From assembly GCA_963717125.1 (NCBI GenBank), contig CAVQVG010000003.1:248001-312000 (forward strand): a DNA stretch of 64,000 nt, read 5' to 3'. This DNA comes from RYN-230 sp963717125. Its GTDB lineage: Bacteria; Actinomycetota; Actinomycetes; Streptosporangiales; Streptosporangiaceae. The notes under the pieces were generated by a model, which made no database searches, was not told the DNA's origin, and saw only the letters and a program-made list of their open reading frames with translations. A program made the position numbers and the translations under genes. Positions 33,608 to 43,060 of the stretch are shown here, in pieces (the first letter of the stretch is position 1; each line of letters opens with the position of its first letter).

Positions 33608-35022
33608 CACTTGCACTGCGGTACGCGATCCGCTCCGACGTCGGTCTTCTCCGGGAGGGGAACGAGGACGCGGCCTACGCCGGGCCGCGTCTGCTGGCCG
33701 TCGCGGACGGCATGGGCGGCCATGCCGCCGGCGAGGTAGCCAGCGCCGCGGCCATCTCGGCGCTGGCCAAGCTGGACGACGACGTGCCCGGCAGCGACCT
33801 GCTCGACGCGCTGGCCGACGCGGTGGTAGACGCGAACCACACCCTGCACGACATGGTGGTCGCCGACTCGGTGCTGGAGGGCATGGGCACCACGCTGACG
33901 GCCATGCTCTGGTCCAGCTCCCGGGTGGCCCTGGTGCACATCGGGGACTCCCGTGCGTACCTGCTACGGGACGGGGAGTTCCACCAGATCACGCACGACC
34001 ACACGCTGGTCCAGACGCTGGTGGACGAGGGCCGGATCAGCCCGGACGACGTGGCCACCCACCCGCAGCGGTCCATGCTGCTGCGCGCGCTGGACGGCCG
34101 GGCCGACGTCGAGCCGGACCTGTCGCTGCGCGAGGCCAGGCTCGGCGACCGGTACCTGCTCTGCTCGGACGGGCTGTCCGGGGTGGTCAGCGAGGAGACC
34201 CTGCACCGGACGCTGGCCAAGGTCGAGGACCTGAACGACGTCGTGCTGCAGCTCGTCGAGCTGGCCATCCGGGGCGGCGGCCCGGACAACATCACCTGCA
34301 TCGTGGCGGACGTGGTGGACAGCGCGACCGCCCCGCTGCCGCCCACCGAGACCTCGGTGATGGTCGGGGCGGCGTCCAACGGCAGTGGCGGCACCCCGTT
34401 CCGCACCGACAGCCCGGCCGGCCGCGCTCACTTGCTGACCCGGACCGCGCCGCAGGCCGCGGTGGCCATCGCGCACGACGACCCGGCGCCGGGACGGCCC
34501 ACCGACGAGGACGACGGGCACGGCGGGCACCGCCGCCGCAAGCGCCGGCTGCCATTGGTCACGTCGGCCCTGGTGATTCTCGTGGTGCTGGTCGTGGGCG
34601 GTGTCTACGCGGGCTGGCGGTACACGCAGAGCCAGTACTACGTCGGCGAGGAGGGCGGCAAGGTCGTCATCTTCCGCGGCATCAACCAGAGTGTGGTGGG
34701 CATCAAGCTGTACAGCGTGGCGCAGCGCTTCGACATCCCGGTGGCCAGCCTGCCGAGCATGGACGCGAGCACCGTGCGAGCCACCATCACGTCCAACTCC
34801 GGGCTGCCCGGCGCCCGGGCGTCGGTGCAGTCCATCCAGACTGACTACCAGCACTGTCAGGCCGCGTACGCCGCGCTGCGCACGTGGCAGGCGACGCCGC
34901 CGAAGACCGAGAAGGTCAAGGTCGGGAAGAAGACTGTCACCAAGAAGGTCAAGCCAACGAAGCCAACCATCCCCGCGGAGTGCCCGCCGCCTGCCAGCGC
35001 CGCCGCCGGGGCCGGAGGATAG
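33604..35022 (+). CDS. pstP: PP2C-family Ser/Thr phosphatase PstP
   Basis: The 472-residue protein has a PP2C catalytic domain (1-240) with metal motifs REGNEDAAY, VADGMGGHAAGE, MGTTLTAM, LCSDGLSG and GGPDNIT. An intracellular linker, one membrane helix (LVTSALVILVVLVVGGVYAGW, about residue 320) and an extracytoplasmic domain of about 120 residues with a Lys-rich and Pro-rich tail follow. It dephosphorylates PknB and its substrates. The order phosphatase, rodA, pbpA, pknB is the standard actinobacterial one. Confidence 0.94.
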   Translation: MTLALRYAIRSDVGLLREGNEDAAYAGPRLLAVADGMGGHAAGEVASAAAISALAKLDDDVPGSDLLDALADAVVDANHTLHDMVVADSVLEGMGTTLTAMLWSSSRVALVHIGDSRAYLLRDGEFHQITHDHTLVQTLVDEGRISPDDVATHPQRSMLLRALDGRADVEPDLSLREARLGDRYLLCSDGLSGVVSEETLHRTLAKVEDLNDVVLQLVELAIRGGGPDNITCIVADVVDSATAPLPPTETSVMVGAASNGSGGTPFRTDSPAGRAHLLTRTAPQAAVAIAHDDPAPGRPTDEDDGHGGHRRRKRRLPLVTSALVILVVLVVGGVYAGWRYTQSQYYVGEEGGKVVIFRGINQSVVGIKLYSVAQRFDIPVASLPSMDASTVRATITSNSGLPGARASVQSIQTDYQHCQAAYAALRTWQATPPKTEKVKVGKKTVTKKVKPTKPTIPAECPPPASAAAGAGG

Positions 35023-35024
35023 TC

Positions 35025-36491
35025 GTGAGCGTGATCGCTAGCCCGTCGGACCAGCCACTGGGCGGCGGCTCCGCCGCCGCCCAGCAGAATGGCCAGCCGG
35101 CCGGCGTGCCCCTGCCCGCAGGCCGGCGCCGGACCGAGCTGCTCATGCTGGCCTTCGTAGTCGGCGTGGTGATGCTGGCCTACGCCAACGTGGGGCTGGG
35201 GCTGAACGGCAAGGTGCCGGCCGGCATGTTCGTCTACGGCCTGTCCTTCGCCGTGCTGGTCGGCGCGGCGCACGTGGCGGTGCGCTGGCTGGCGCCGTGG
35301 GCCGACCCGCTGCTGCTGCCGCTGGCCGCCCTGCTGAACGGGCTCGGGATCGTGATGATCTACCGGCTGCAGCAATCGGGGCGCGGCGGCAACCCCGGCT
35401 TCGCCATCGCCACGATGAGCGCCAAGACCACGGCGTTCCAGGTGCTCTACAGCGCGGCCGGGATCGCCGCGTTCGTGGCCGTGCTGGCCTTCGTCCGGCA
35501 GCCGCGCACATTGCAGCGGTACACCTACACGCTGGGCGCGATCGGCCTGGTGCTGCTGGCCCTGCCCGCGGTGCTGCCGAAAAGCATCAGCGAGGTACCG
35601 GGTACCACGGCCTTGATCCAGATCTCGCTGGGCGGGTTCACCGTGCAGCCCGAGGAGTTCGCCAAGCTGGCGCTGGCGGTGTTCTTCGCCGGCTACCTGG
35701 TGGCCAAGCGCGACGTGCTCGCTCTGGCCGGGCGGCGGGTGCTCGGCATCGACCTGCCCCGGGCCCGCGACCTGGCCCCCGTGCTCATCGCCTGGGGGGT
35801 CAGCCTGATCGTGCTGGTCTTCGAGGGCGACATCGGCACCTCGGCCCTGTTCTTCGGCCTGTTCGTGGTGATGATGTACATCGCCACCCAGCGGTCGTCC
35901 TGGCTGATCATCGGGTTCCTGCTGTTCTTGTTCGGCTCGTTCCTGGCCAGTGAGCTGTTCGCGCACGTCCGGGACCGGTTCCTCGTCTGGCTGCACCCGT
36001 TCAGCTACGTGCACACCATCGGCTTCCAGACCGTCCAGGGACTGTACGGGCTGGGGTTCGGCGGGGTGCTCGGCCGCGGGCTCGGCCAGGGCCAGCCGTA
36101 CAACACCCCGCTGGTGCAGAGCGACTTCATCATCACCGCGTTCGGCGAGGAACTCGGCCTGACCGGGCTGATGGCCCTGCTGCTCATCTACGGGCTGATC
36201 GTGCAGCGCGGGCTGCGCGCCGCCATCGCCGTCCGGGACCCGTTCTCCAAGCTGCTGGCCGGTGGCCTGGCCTTCACGGTCGCGCTGCAGGTCTTCGTGA
36301 TCGTCGGCGGGGTAACCCGGCTGATCCCGCTGACCGGCATCACCACGCCGTTCCTGTCGCAGGGCGGCTCGTCGCTGATATCCAGCTGGATGCTGATCGC
36401 CCTGCTGATGCGGATCAGCGATACCGCGCGCAGACCGGCCCCGCAGCCGATCCAGGACGAGGGCATGACCCAGGTGGTGCGGGCCGGATGA
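35025..36491 (+). CDS. rodA: SEDS-family peptidoglycan glycosyltransferase RodA/FtsW
   Basis: The 488-residue protein from GTG 35025 has about 12 membrane segments. Conserved SEDS stretches include GGFTVQPEEFAKLAL (residue ~205), FEGDIGTSALFFGLF (~265), GLGFGGVLGRGLGQGQ (~345) and GITTPFLSQGGSSLI (~445), with the catalytic Asp of the fourth-loop DIGT motif. It polymerises glycan strands with the transpeptidase encoded next. The 3' end overlaps pbpA by 4 bases. Confidence 0.93.
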   Translation: MSVIASPSDQPLGGGSAAAQQNGQPAGVPLPAGRRRTELLMLAFVVGVVMLAYANVGLGLNGKVPAGMFVYGLSFAVLVGAAHVAVRWLAPWADPLLLPLAALLNGLGIVMIYRLQQSGRGGNPGFAIATMSAKTTAFQVLYSAAGIAAFVAVLAFVRQPRTLQRYTYTLGAIGLVLLALPAVLPKSISEVPGTTALIQISLGGFTVQPEEFAKLALAVFFAGYLVAKRDVLALAGRRVLGIDLPRARDLAPVLIAWGVSLIVLVFEGDIGTSALFFGLFVVMMYIATQRSSWLIIGFLLFLFGSFLASELFAHVRDRFLVWLHPFSYVHTIGFQTVQGLYGLGFGGVLGRGLGQGQPYNTPLVQSDFIITAFGEELGLTGLMALLLIYGLIVQRGLRAAIAVRDPFSKLLAGGLAFTVALQVFVIVGGVTRLIPLTGITTPFLSQGGSSLISSWMLIALLMRISDTARRPAPQPIQDEGMTQVVRAG

Positions 36492-37960
36492 ACCACGCGC
36501 TGCGCCGTGTCTCGCTGATCGCCCTGGTGATGTTCGTGCTGCTCCTGGTCAACGTGAACTATGTGCAGGGGTTCGAGGCGAGCAGCCTGGCCAACGAGCC
36601 GGGCAACGGCCGGACCTTCACCTCGACGCTCCAGTTCCAGCGCGGCTCGATCATCACCGCCGACCAGAAGGTCGTCGCGTACTCGAAAATGAACAAGGCG
36701 TTCGGCGAGTACCAGCGGTTCTACCCGTCCGGCAAGGCGTACGCGCCGATCACCGGGTACGACACGCTGTTCAGCCAGACCGGGATCGAGCAGACCGAGA
36801 ACAAGGAGCTGTCCGGGTCCGACCCGGCGCTCGCGGTGCACAACCTCATCGACCTGATCACCGGGAAGCAGAAGAAGGGCGCCACCGTCGAGCTGACCGT
36901 CAACTCGGTGGCTCAGCAGGCCGCGTACAACGCGCTGAAAACCCAGGGCAAGCAGGCCGGAGTGGTCGCGCTGAATCCGCAGACCGGCGCGGTGCTGGCG
37001 ATGGCGTCCTACCCGTCGTTCGACCCCAACCAGCTGGCCACGCTCGACGGCACCAAGCTGATCGCGAACGACAAGCAGCTGCTCAAGAACCCGAACCAGC
37101 CGCTGCTGAACCGGGCGCTCAACGCCACGTTCCCGCCCGGGTCGTCGTTCAAGGTAGTGACGAGCTCCACCGCGATGACCGACAAGGGCATCACCCCGAA
37201 TACGCAGGTCTTCGCGCCGACCCAGCTCAAGCTGCCCGGCGTCACCCAGCCGCTGATCAACTTCGACGGCGAGGCGTGCGGCAACGGCAGGGTGCCGCTG
37301 ATCCTGGCGTTCACGCTGTCCTGCAACACCGCGTTCGGCAACCTGGGCCTGCACCTGACCGGGGCCCAACTGCAACGGCAGGCCAACCTGTTCGGCTTCA
37401 ACAACGCGAACCTGACCATCCCGCTCCCGGTCACGCAGAGCAACTTCCCGCTGTACACCGATCCGGCGCAGCGGGCGGGTGCGGCCATCGGCCAGGAGAG
37501 CGACACGGTGACCCCGCTCCAGGAGGCCATGGTGGCGGCGGCCATCGCGAATCACGGCACGCTGATGAAGCCCTATATGGTCAACAAGGTCACCGCGCCC
37601 GACCTGACCACGCTGTCCGCCACGCAGCCGACTGCGCTCAGCCATCCGGTGACCCCGGCTGTCGCAACCAACGTGACTAACATGATGATCCAGGTAACCC
37701 AGTCGCCGCAGGGGACCGCGCACATCAGCGCGGGCACGCAGGCTGCCGGCGGGGTCGTGATCGCGGCCAAGACCGGCACCGCCCAGAACGGGATCAACAA
37801 CAGCGGCCTGGACGACGCGGTCTTCACCTGTTTTGCCCCAGCCAGCAACCCGAAGATAGCCGTCGGCGTCGTGGTTAAAGGGGGCGGCCAAGGCGCCGAC
37901 GCGGCCGCGCCGATCGCGGTGGCGATCATCAGGGCCTACCTGGCCTCAGTGGGGAACTAA
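36488..37960 (+). CDS. pbpA: Class B penicillin-binding protein PbpA
   Basis: The 490-residue transpeptidase has one N-terminal membrane helix and a dimerisation domain of about 150 residues. The catalytic domain has the active serine in PGSSFKV (S-x-x-K, about residue 220), SCN in TLSCNTAFG (~278) and KTGTAQ (~428). It cross-links peptidoglycan at the septum or pole as the partner of RodA. It overlaps rodA and lies 33 bases before pknB, which regulates it by phosphorylation in relatives. Confidence 0.94.
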   Translation: MNHALRRVSLIALVMFVLLLVNVNYVQGFEASSLANEPGNGRTFTSTLQFQRGSIITADQKVVAYSKMNKAFGEYQRFYPSGKAYAPITGYDTLFSQTGIEQTENKELSGSDPALAVHNLIDLITGKQKKGATVELTVNSVAQQAAYNALKTQGKQAGVVALNPQTGAVLAMASYPSFDPNQLATLDGTKLIANDKQLLKNPNQPLLNRALNATFPPGSSFKVVTSSTAMTDKGITPNTQVFAPTQLKLPGVTQPLINFDGEACGNGRVPLILAFTLSCNTAFGNLGLHLTGAQLQRQANLFGFNNANLTIPLPVTQSNFPLYTDPAQRAGAAIGQESDTVTPLQEAMVAAAIANHGTLMKPYMVNKVTAPDLTTLSATQPTALSHPVTPAVATNVTNMMIQVTQSPQGTAHISAGTQAAGGVVIAAKTGTAQNGINNSGLDDAVFTCFAPASNPKIAVGVVVKGGGQGADAAAPIAVAIIRAYLASVGN

Positions 37961-37993
37961 TGACGGCAACGACGCAGCGGAACGGTTACTGAC

Positions 37994-39772
37994 GTGCGAG
38001 ACATGACACAGCCGCGACTCCTGGGCGGCCGCTACGAACTCGACGGCGTCGTCGGCAGAGGCGGCATGGCCGAGGTATACCGGGCCCGGGACATCCGGCT
38101 GGACCGGATCGTCGCGGTCAAGACGCTCCGCGAGGACCTGGCCCGGGACCAGACGTTCCAGGCCCGGTTCCGCCGCGAAGCCCAGTCGGCGGCGTCGCTG
38201 AACCACCCCTCGATCGTCGCCGTGTACGACACCGGCGAGGACATGACCGGTCCGGCGCACGTGCCGTACATCGTGATGGAGTACGTGGACGGCCGGACGC
38301 TGCGTGAACTGCTCCGCGACGACCGGCGGCTGCTCCCGGAGCGGGCCCTGGAGATCACCGACGGGGTGCTGCGCGCGCTGGACTACAGCCATCGCAACGG
38401 CATCATTCACCGGGACATCAAGCCGGGGAACGTGATGCTGACCCGGTCGGCCGAGGTCAAGGTGATGGACTTCGGCATCGCCCGCGCGATGAGCGACACC
38501 CAGGCCACGATGACGCAGACCGCGCAGGTGATCGGGACCGCGCAGTACCTGTCCCCGGAGCAGGCCCGCGGCGAGCGGGTAGACGCGCGCAGCGACCTGT
38601 ATTCCACCGGCTGCCTGCTGTACGAGCTGCTGACCGGGCGGCCGCCGTTCACCGGCGACTCGCCGGTGGCGATCGCCTACCAGCATGTCCGGGAGAACCC
38701 CATCCCGCCGTCCCGGATCGATCCGGAGATCCCGCCGTGGGCCGACGCGATCGTGCTCAAGGCGATGGCCAAGGACCCGGCCGACCGGTACCAGTCGGCC
38801 GCCGAGATGCGCACCGACATCCAGCGCGCGCTGTCCGGGGTGCCGGTAGCCGCGCCGTCGCAGACCGAGATGTACGCGCCCGGCACGCAGCGGATGGGCG
38901 CGCAGACCATGATGGCTGGCGCGGGCGCCCCCACCGGCACGATGTCGCACTACGGCGGGCCCGAGGACGGCTACGACGACGGCAGCGGCGGCGGCCGCCG
39001 CCGGGCGCTGTGGTGGATCCTCGGCGTGGTCGGCGTCATCATCGTCGCGGTCCTGGCCTACCTGCTGCTGAACGGCGGCAATGGCAATACCGCCTCGGTG
39101 CCGTCCGTGGTGGGCCAGACCCAGGCGCAGGCCGTCTCTTCGGTGAAGAAAGCCGGGCTGAATCCCGTCGTGGTCAAGGTGCCCTCCTCGGACAAGGTCG
39201 GCATCGTGGTGAGCAGCAACCCGCAGTTCGGCACCAAGGTGGCGCCGCACAGCAACGTGACGCTCCGGGTGTCCGCCGGGCCGAAGAAGGTCACGATCCC
39301 GAACGTGGTCGGCCAGTCGGAAGGCTCGGCGCAGAGCACCTTGCAGGGCCTGGGCCTCAACGTGACGACGAAGACGGATCCGACGTCCACCCTGGGCCAG
39401 GGCAAGGTGGCCAAGACGAATCCGCCCCAGGGCACCCAGGTGAAGCAGGGCAGCACGGTGACGCTGTTCGTCTCCGGCGGCGGCACCCAGGTGCCGTCGG
39501 TCATCGGCGACCCGAAGTCCACGGCCGAGTCGATCCTCAGCAACGCGGGATTCCAGGTCAAGGTCGAGACGGTGGCCGGGCCCGGGGGCTCGACCCCGGG
39601 TACCGTGTTCAACCAGCAGCCGACCAACGGCACCACCGCGGCGAAAGGCTCCACGGTGACCATCTTCGTGGCCGCGGCTGTCCAGCCGACTTCGGCGCCG
39701 ACCAGCGCCTCGCCAACCCCGACCGCGCCCGCCACGCCCACCCCGACCGGGACCGGGACGCCGACCCCATAA
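37994..39772 (+). CDS. pknB: Ser/Thr protein kinase PknB with PASTA domains
   Basis: The 592-residue kinase (GTG 37994 or ATG 38003) has a kinase domain with VGRGGMAEVYRA (P-loop), VAVKTL (Lys), HRDIKPGN (catalytic loop), DFGIARA and LSPEQARGE. A juxtamembrane linker and membrane helix (LWWILGVVGVIIVAVLAYLLL, ~residue 335) follow. Three PASTA repeats (VPSVVGQ..., IPNVVGQ..., VPSVIGD...) bind muropeptides or lipid II outside the cell, and a Thr/Pro tail ends the protein. Mycobacterial PknB has four PASTA repeats, so this is one shorter. No pknA lies in the operon. Confidence 0.94.
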   Translation: MRDMTQPRLLGGRYELDGVVGRGGMAEVYRARDIRLDRIVAVKTLREDLARDQTFQARFRREAQSAASLNHPSIVAVYDTGEDMTGPAHVPYIVMEYVDGRTLRELLRDDRRLLPERALEITDGVLRALDYSHRNGIIHRDIKPGNVMLTRSAEVKVMDFGIARAMSDTQATMTQTAQVIGTAQYLSPEQARGERVDARSDLYSTGCLLYELLTGRPPFTGDSPVAIAYQHVRENPIPPSRIDPEIPPWADAIVLKAMAKDPADRYQSAAEMRTDIQRALSGVPVAAPSQTEMYAPGTQRMGAQTMMAGAGAPTGTMSHYGGPEDGYDDGSGGGRRRALWWILGVVGVIIVAVLAYLLLNGGNGNTASVPSVVGQTQAQAVSSVKKAGLNPVVVKVPSSDKVGIVVSSNPQFGTKVAPHSNVTLRVSAGPKKVTIPNVVGQSEGSAQSTLQGLGLNVTTKTDPTSTLGQGKVAKTNPPQGTQVKQGSTVTLFVSGGGTQVPSVIGDPKSTAESILSNAGFQVKVETVAGPGGSTPGTVFNQQPTNGTTAAKGSTVTIFVAAAVQPTSAPTSASPTPTAPATPTPTGTGTPTP

Positions 39773-39783
39773 CGAGGGGTCGG
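39761..39783 (+). terminator. Hairpin at the end of pknB
   Basis: CCGACCCC (39761-39768) and GGGGTCGG (39776-39783) form a perfect 8-bp stem around a 7-base loop that contains the pknB stop. It has no T tract but would fit an actinobacterial terminator closing the operon. Confidence 0.55.
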
Positions 39784-39822
39784 CGCTAGACTCGGGCAGA
39801 GCTAGTTGACCAGGAGACGACC

Positions 39823-40068
39823 GTGCCCAAGTCCCGCGTGAGGTCCAAGGCGGTCTACACCCCGCCGCCCCGGACGTCCAAGTCGAAGGTCAGCCCCCGC
39901 TGGCTGGTGCCGACCATGGTGGCCTGCCTGCTGATCGGGCTGGCCTGGATCGCACTGTTCTACGTCACCCAGGGCAGCTTGCCGATCGGCGCGCTGGCCG
40001 ACTGGAACCTGGTGGTCGGGTTCGCCTTCATCATCGGCGGCGTGGTCCTGTCCACCAAGTGGCGCTAA
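39823..40068 (+). CDS. crgA: Cell division protein CrgA
   Basis: The 81-residue protein has a basic N-terminus (PKSRVRSKAVYTPPP) and two membrane helices (LVPTMVACLLIGLAWIALFY and WNLVVGFAFIIGGVVL), ending in STKWR. This is the CrgA pattern. It binds FtsZ, FtsQ, FtsI and CwsA and tunes septation. A TAGACT box (39787-39792) may be its promoter. The start is GTG 39823 with AGGAGACG ahead. It is convergent with the rhomboid gene, the stops being adjacent. Confidence 0.94.
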   Translation: MPKSRVRSKAVYTPPPRTSKSKVSPRWLVPTMVACLLIGLAWIALFYVTQGSLPIGALADWNLVVGFAFIIGGVVLSTKWR

Positions 40069-40938
40069 TCAGTTCAGCGCGTTGGTCCGGGTGACCACCA
40101 GGGCGATCAGCACGGCCAGCACGATCACGGTCGCGCCGACCTGGATCAGCGTGCGCTGCTGCCGCGGCGCGTAGGCGTAGGCCGCGGTCAGCAGGCTGCC
40201 CACGATGAGCCCGCCGACATGCGCCTGCCAGGCGATCGACGAGCGCCAGACGAAGCTGATGGCCAGGTTCAGCACGATCAGGAACACGATGGCCCGGCTG
40301 TCCAGGCGCAGCCGCCTGGACACCACGAACCAGGCGCCGAACAGGCCGAAGATGGCCCCGGACGCGCCCAGCGCGGGCTGGTACGGCGGGGCGATCAAGT
40401 AGTACAGCACCGACCCGCCGAGCGCGCTCAGCAGGTAGACCGCGGTGAACCGCAGGTGGCCGAGCAGCCGCTCCAGGGCCGGCCCGACCAGGATCAGCGC
40501 CCACATGTTGAACGCGATGTCGAGCAGCCCGCTGGAGCCGGTCGGTGGCAGGAACGCCGAGGTGATGAGCCGGTAGTACTGCCCGTCGGCCACGCCGATG
40601 TGCGGCCCGAACTTGGCCACCATGGCCCAGTTGTCGGCCAGCGCCGGGTACCCGAGCTCGACCAGGTAGAACAGGACGTTGAGACCGACGATGACCCAGG
40701 TCACGATCGAGCTCATGGCGGGCCGCCCGCCGAACACCGCGGTCGGCCGCCGGGCCCCCCGCTGGCCCTCCCGGACGCATTCCACGCAGTGCTGGCCGAC
40801 CGGCGCGGCCCGGAGGCAGTCCGGGCAGGCCGCCCGCCCGCACCGGCTGCAGGACAGGTAGGTCTCCCGGTCGGGGTGCCGGAAGCAGGTTGGTACCGGG
40901 GCTGGCGCCGCAGCGTCCGGAGCCGGGAGGTCGTCCAC
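40069..40938 (-). CDS. Rhomboid-family intramembrane serine protease
   Basis: The 289-residue protein has an N-terminal zinc-ribbon/B-box-like part (CFRHPDRETYLSCSRCGRAACPDC) and six predicted membrane segments. Catalytic Ser is in GASGAIFGLFGAW (~residue 195) and catalytic His in WQAHVGGLIVG (~245). Such enzymes cleave membrane helices; targets are unknown here. It sits between crgA and the cyclophilin gene, the order seen in streptomycetes. Confidence 0.92.
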   Translation of the reverse strand: MDDLPAPDAAAPAPVPTCFRHPDRETYLSCSRCGRAACPDCLRAAPVGQHCVECVREGQRGARRPTAVFGGRPAMSSIVTWVIVGLNVLFYLVELGYPALADNWAMVAKFGPHIGVADGQYYRLITSAFLPPTGSSGLLDIAFNMWALILVGPALERLLGHLRFTAVYLLSALGGSVLYYLIAPPYQPALGASGAIFGLFGAWFVVSRRLRLDSRAIVFLIVLNLAISFVWRSSIAWQAHVGGLIVGSLLTAAYAYAPRQQRTLIQVGATVIVLAVLIALVVTRTNALN

Positions 40939-40966
40939 CGTCAGCCTGCCGTGGCCTGTTCTGGGG

Positions 40967-41494
40967 TCACGCGCCGTCGCCGCCGGAGATCTCGACCGAC
41001 TCGAGCACCACGTCCTTGGCCGGCCGGTCCTGGCGGTTCCGGTCCGCGTGGCTGATCGCGTCCACCACGTCGCTGCCGTCGATGACCTCGCCGAAGATGG
41101 TGTGCTTGCCGTTCAGCCACGGCGTGGGCGCGGTGGTGATGAAGAACTGGGAGCCATTGGTGCCCGGCCCGGCATTGGCCATGGCCAGCAGGTACGGCCG
41201 GCTGAAGGTGAGGTCGGGGTGAATCTCGTCGCCGAACTGATAGCCGGGGCCGCCGGTTCCGGTGCCGAGCGGGTCACCGCCCTGGATCATGAAATCCGGG
41301 ATCACCCGGTGAAAGATCGTTCCGTTGTACAGGCTATCCCGGCTGGGCTGCCCGGTCCGCGGGTCGGTCCAGTCGCGGGAGCCCTCGGCGAGCTCGACGA
41401 AGTTGCGTACGGTCTTGGGCGCGTGGTCGGGGAAAAGCCGGACCACGATGGTCCCCTGGTTCGTCCGCAGCGTCGCGGTGAGCGTGTTTGTCAT
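40967..41494 (-). CDS. ppiA: Cyclophilin-type peptidyl-prolyl cis-trans isomerase
   Basis: The 175-residue single-domain cyclophilin has no signal peptide. It has the N-terminal strand VVRLFPDHAPKTVRNFVELAEG, FHRVIPDFMIQGGDPLGTG (active-site Arg/Phe) and NGSQFFITTAPTPWLNGKHTIFG (Gln, Phe, Trp region). It catalyses proline isomerisation during protein folding. It lies 28 bases from the rhomboid gene's start on the same strand. Confidence 0.94.
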   Translation of the reverse strand: MTNTLTATLRTNQGTIVVRLFPDHAPKTVRNFVELAEGSRDWTDPRTGQPSRDSLYNGTIFHRVIPDFMIQGGDPLGTGTGGPGYQFGDEIHPDLTFSRPYLLAMANAGPGTNGSQFFITTAPTPWLNGKHTIFGEVIDGSDVVDAISHADRNRQDRPAKDVVLESVEISGGDGA

Positions 41495-41699
41495 AGCTGA
41501 AATCCTCGCACGGAGCGGGCTCGTGTTCGCCGTTTCCGGCCCAGCGGCTGGCGCCGCGTGGCCACCCTTCGTACCTTACGGCGCGGATGAAGCAGCGGCG
41601 AATCAGGGTTGAGCGCGTCCGCCGGGGGAACGCAGGGTTGAGTGTTGTTGTCTCCTAGGGAAACTGAGTGGCCGGGGGCGCTACTCGGGGAGGTTAAAC

Positions 41700-42230
41700 G
41701 TGTTCTCAAGAACAAGCAGCCAGGACGTAAAGTCCCGAGCCAAGGCCGGGGCGACGCAGGCCAAGGCCCAGGCCATGCAGGCCAAGGCCCAGGCGATCCG
41801 GGTTCAGGGGCGCGCCCTCCAGGCCAAGGAGCAGTTCACACCGCTGGCCAGGAGCGCCCAACTCACCGCCAGCCAGGGTGTGCAGCAGGCCCGGACGTGG
41901 GCCGCGCCCCGGGTCGAGCAGGCCGGGATGGCGGTGCAGGAGCGGATCGCACCCAGCGTCTCCGCTGCCATGATCGCCACCGCGCGCCGGATCCAGCCGG
42001 CTTCGGCCCGCCGCCGCCGCCGCTGGCCGGTCATCCTGGCCGGGGTCGTGACCGTGGGCGCGGGCTGCGCCGCGGCCATCCTGCTCCGCGGCCAGCGCGC
42101 CAACCGGTCCAGCGCGGAGGCTGCCGCCGAGGCGTCACCGCCGGTACCGCCGGCGGACGGCCCGGCGGCCAGCAACGAGCGGTCTGACCCCGCGCAGGCC
42201 GACGTCAACGGGCAGGTCAGGACGCCCTGA
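41700..42230 (+). CDS. Hypothetical protein, DUF5324-like, single membrane helix
   Basis: The 176-residue protein has an Ala/Lys/Gln-rich repetitive N-terminal helix (KAQAMQAKAQAIRVQGRALQ) with heptad-like spacing. A second amphipathic part (APRVEQAGMAVQERIAPSV) and one membrane helix (WPVILAGVVTVGAGCAAAIL) come next. An acidic tail ends the protein. Position after the cyclophilin and rhomboid genes and the layout match the DUF5324 proteins of streptomycetes. Function unknown. Confidence 0.65.
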   Translation: MFSRTSSQDVKSRAKAGATQAKAQAMQAKAQAIRVQGRALQAKEQFTPLARSAQLTASQGVQQARTWAAPRVEQAGMAVQERIAPSVSAAMIATARRIQPASARRRRRWPVILAGVVTVGAGCAAAILLRGQRANRSSAEAAAEASPPVPPADGPAASNERSDPAQADVNGQVRTP

Positions 42231-42244
42231 CCGATCGTGGCGCG

Positions 42245-42273
42245 GGGGTGGCCGGCGGCCAGCTGGCCACCCC
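42245..42273. terminator. Bidirectional hairpin between convergent genes
   Basis: GGGGTGGCC (42245-42253) pairs perfectly with GGCCACCCC (42265-42273). The hairpin lies between the stop of the DUF5324-like gene and the stop of the minus-strand envelope gene, so it can end both transcripts. Confidence 0.6.
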
Positions 42274-42290
42274 TGCGGCGCGCCAGCCGG

Positions 42291-43060
42291 TCAGCCCGCG
42301 TTCACCTGCAGGCCGGGGATGGCCAGCGCAGCCGCGGAGATCAGCGGCTGATCGGTGGTCACGCCGGTCAGCGGTATCCCGTTCAGCAGGCTGGTGAACA
42401 GGGCTAGCGGGCTGCCCGGGGTGAGCGTGAGCGGGATGCCCAGCAGGTGCCCGGACAGCTTCGTGACGTACAGCACCACGTCGCCGCTGAAGTGCATGGA
42501 TGAACCGCTGGTCTCAGCCGACTGCCCGTTCTGCGCGACCGTCAGCGTGGGCGAGCCGGTCAGCGTCAGCGACGACATGTGGAACTTCAGCATCTTGACC
42601 TTGGCGCCGCTGGCCGTGGGCACCTCGGCGGTCCCCTCGTAGGTCGCGCCGTCCATCACCGCGGTGCCAGTGGTGAGGCTGAACTGGGCTTCGCTGATTT
42701 CCAGGCCGCCCGGGGCGGTTGCTGTGATCGACGAGGCCTTCTTCGGCAGGCCGCGGCCTTCTTCTTCTTGTGGCCCTTCCGGGACCGGTGCCTGCCGCCC
42801 CGGGTTGGGCTGGCGCTGGCCGCCGGGCTGGGGCCGGCCGAAGCGGACGGCGCGGGGGTGGGGCTCGCCCCGGACGACGGCGTGGGGGTCGGGCTCGGCG
42901 ACGGGCACAGGATCGGTATCGGGATGAGGCAGTCCGGCCGCGCGGCCGCCGCGGGCGCCGCGACCGCCGCGCTGGCCCGGACCGGCCGGGCCAGCCCGGG
43001 CAGCACCAGGCCGAGCGCGGCCAGCGGCACCACCACCGCGAGGGCGAGCTTCCTCACCAC
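42291..43060 (-). pseudogene. Secreted protein of the DUF6230/DUF6114 locus, frameshifted
   Basis: GTG 43060 opens a signal peptide (RKLALAVVVPLAALGLVLP), then a Pro/Ser/Thr linker and a Lys-rich stretch. After about residue 105 the homologous sequence continues one frame over (KKASSITATAPGG ... LKFHMSSLTLTGSPTL ... GDVVLYVTKLSGHLLGIPLTLTPG). One missing base near 42745-42758 explains the break. The beta-rich second half resembles the DUF6230-type repeats of the upstream gene. It overlaps the DUF6114 stop. Role unknown, probably envelope-associated. Confidence 0.6.
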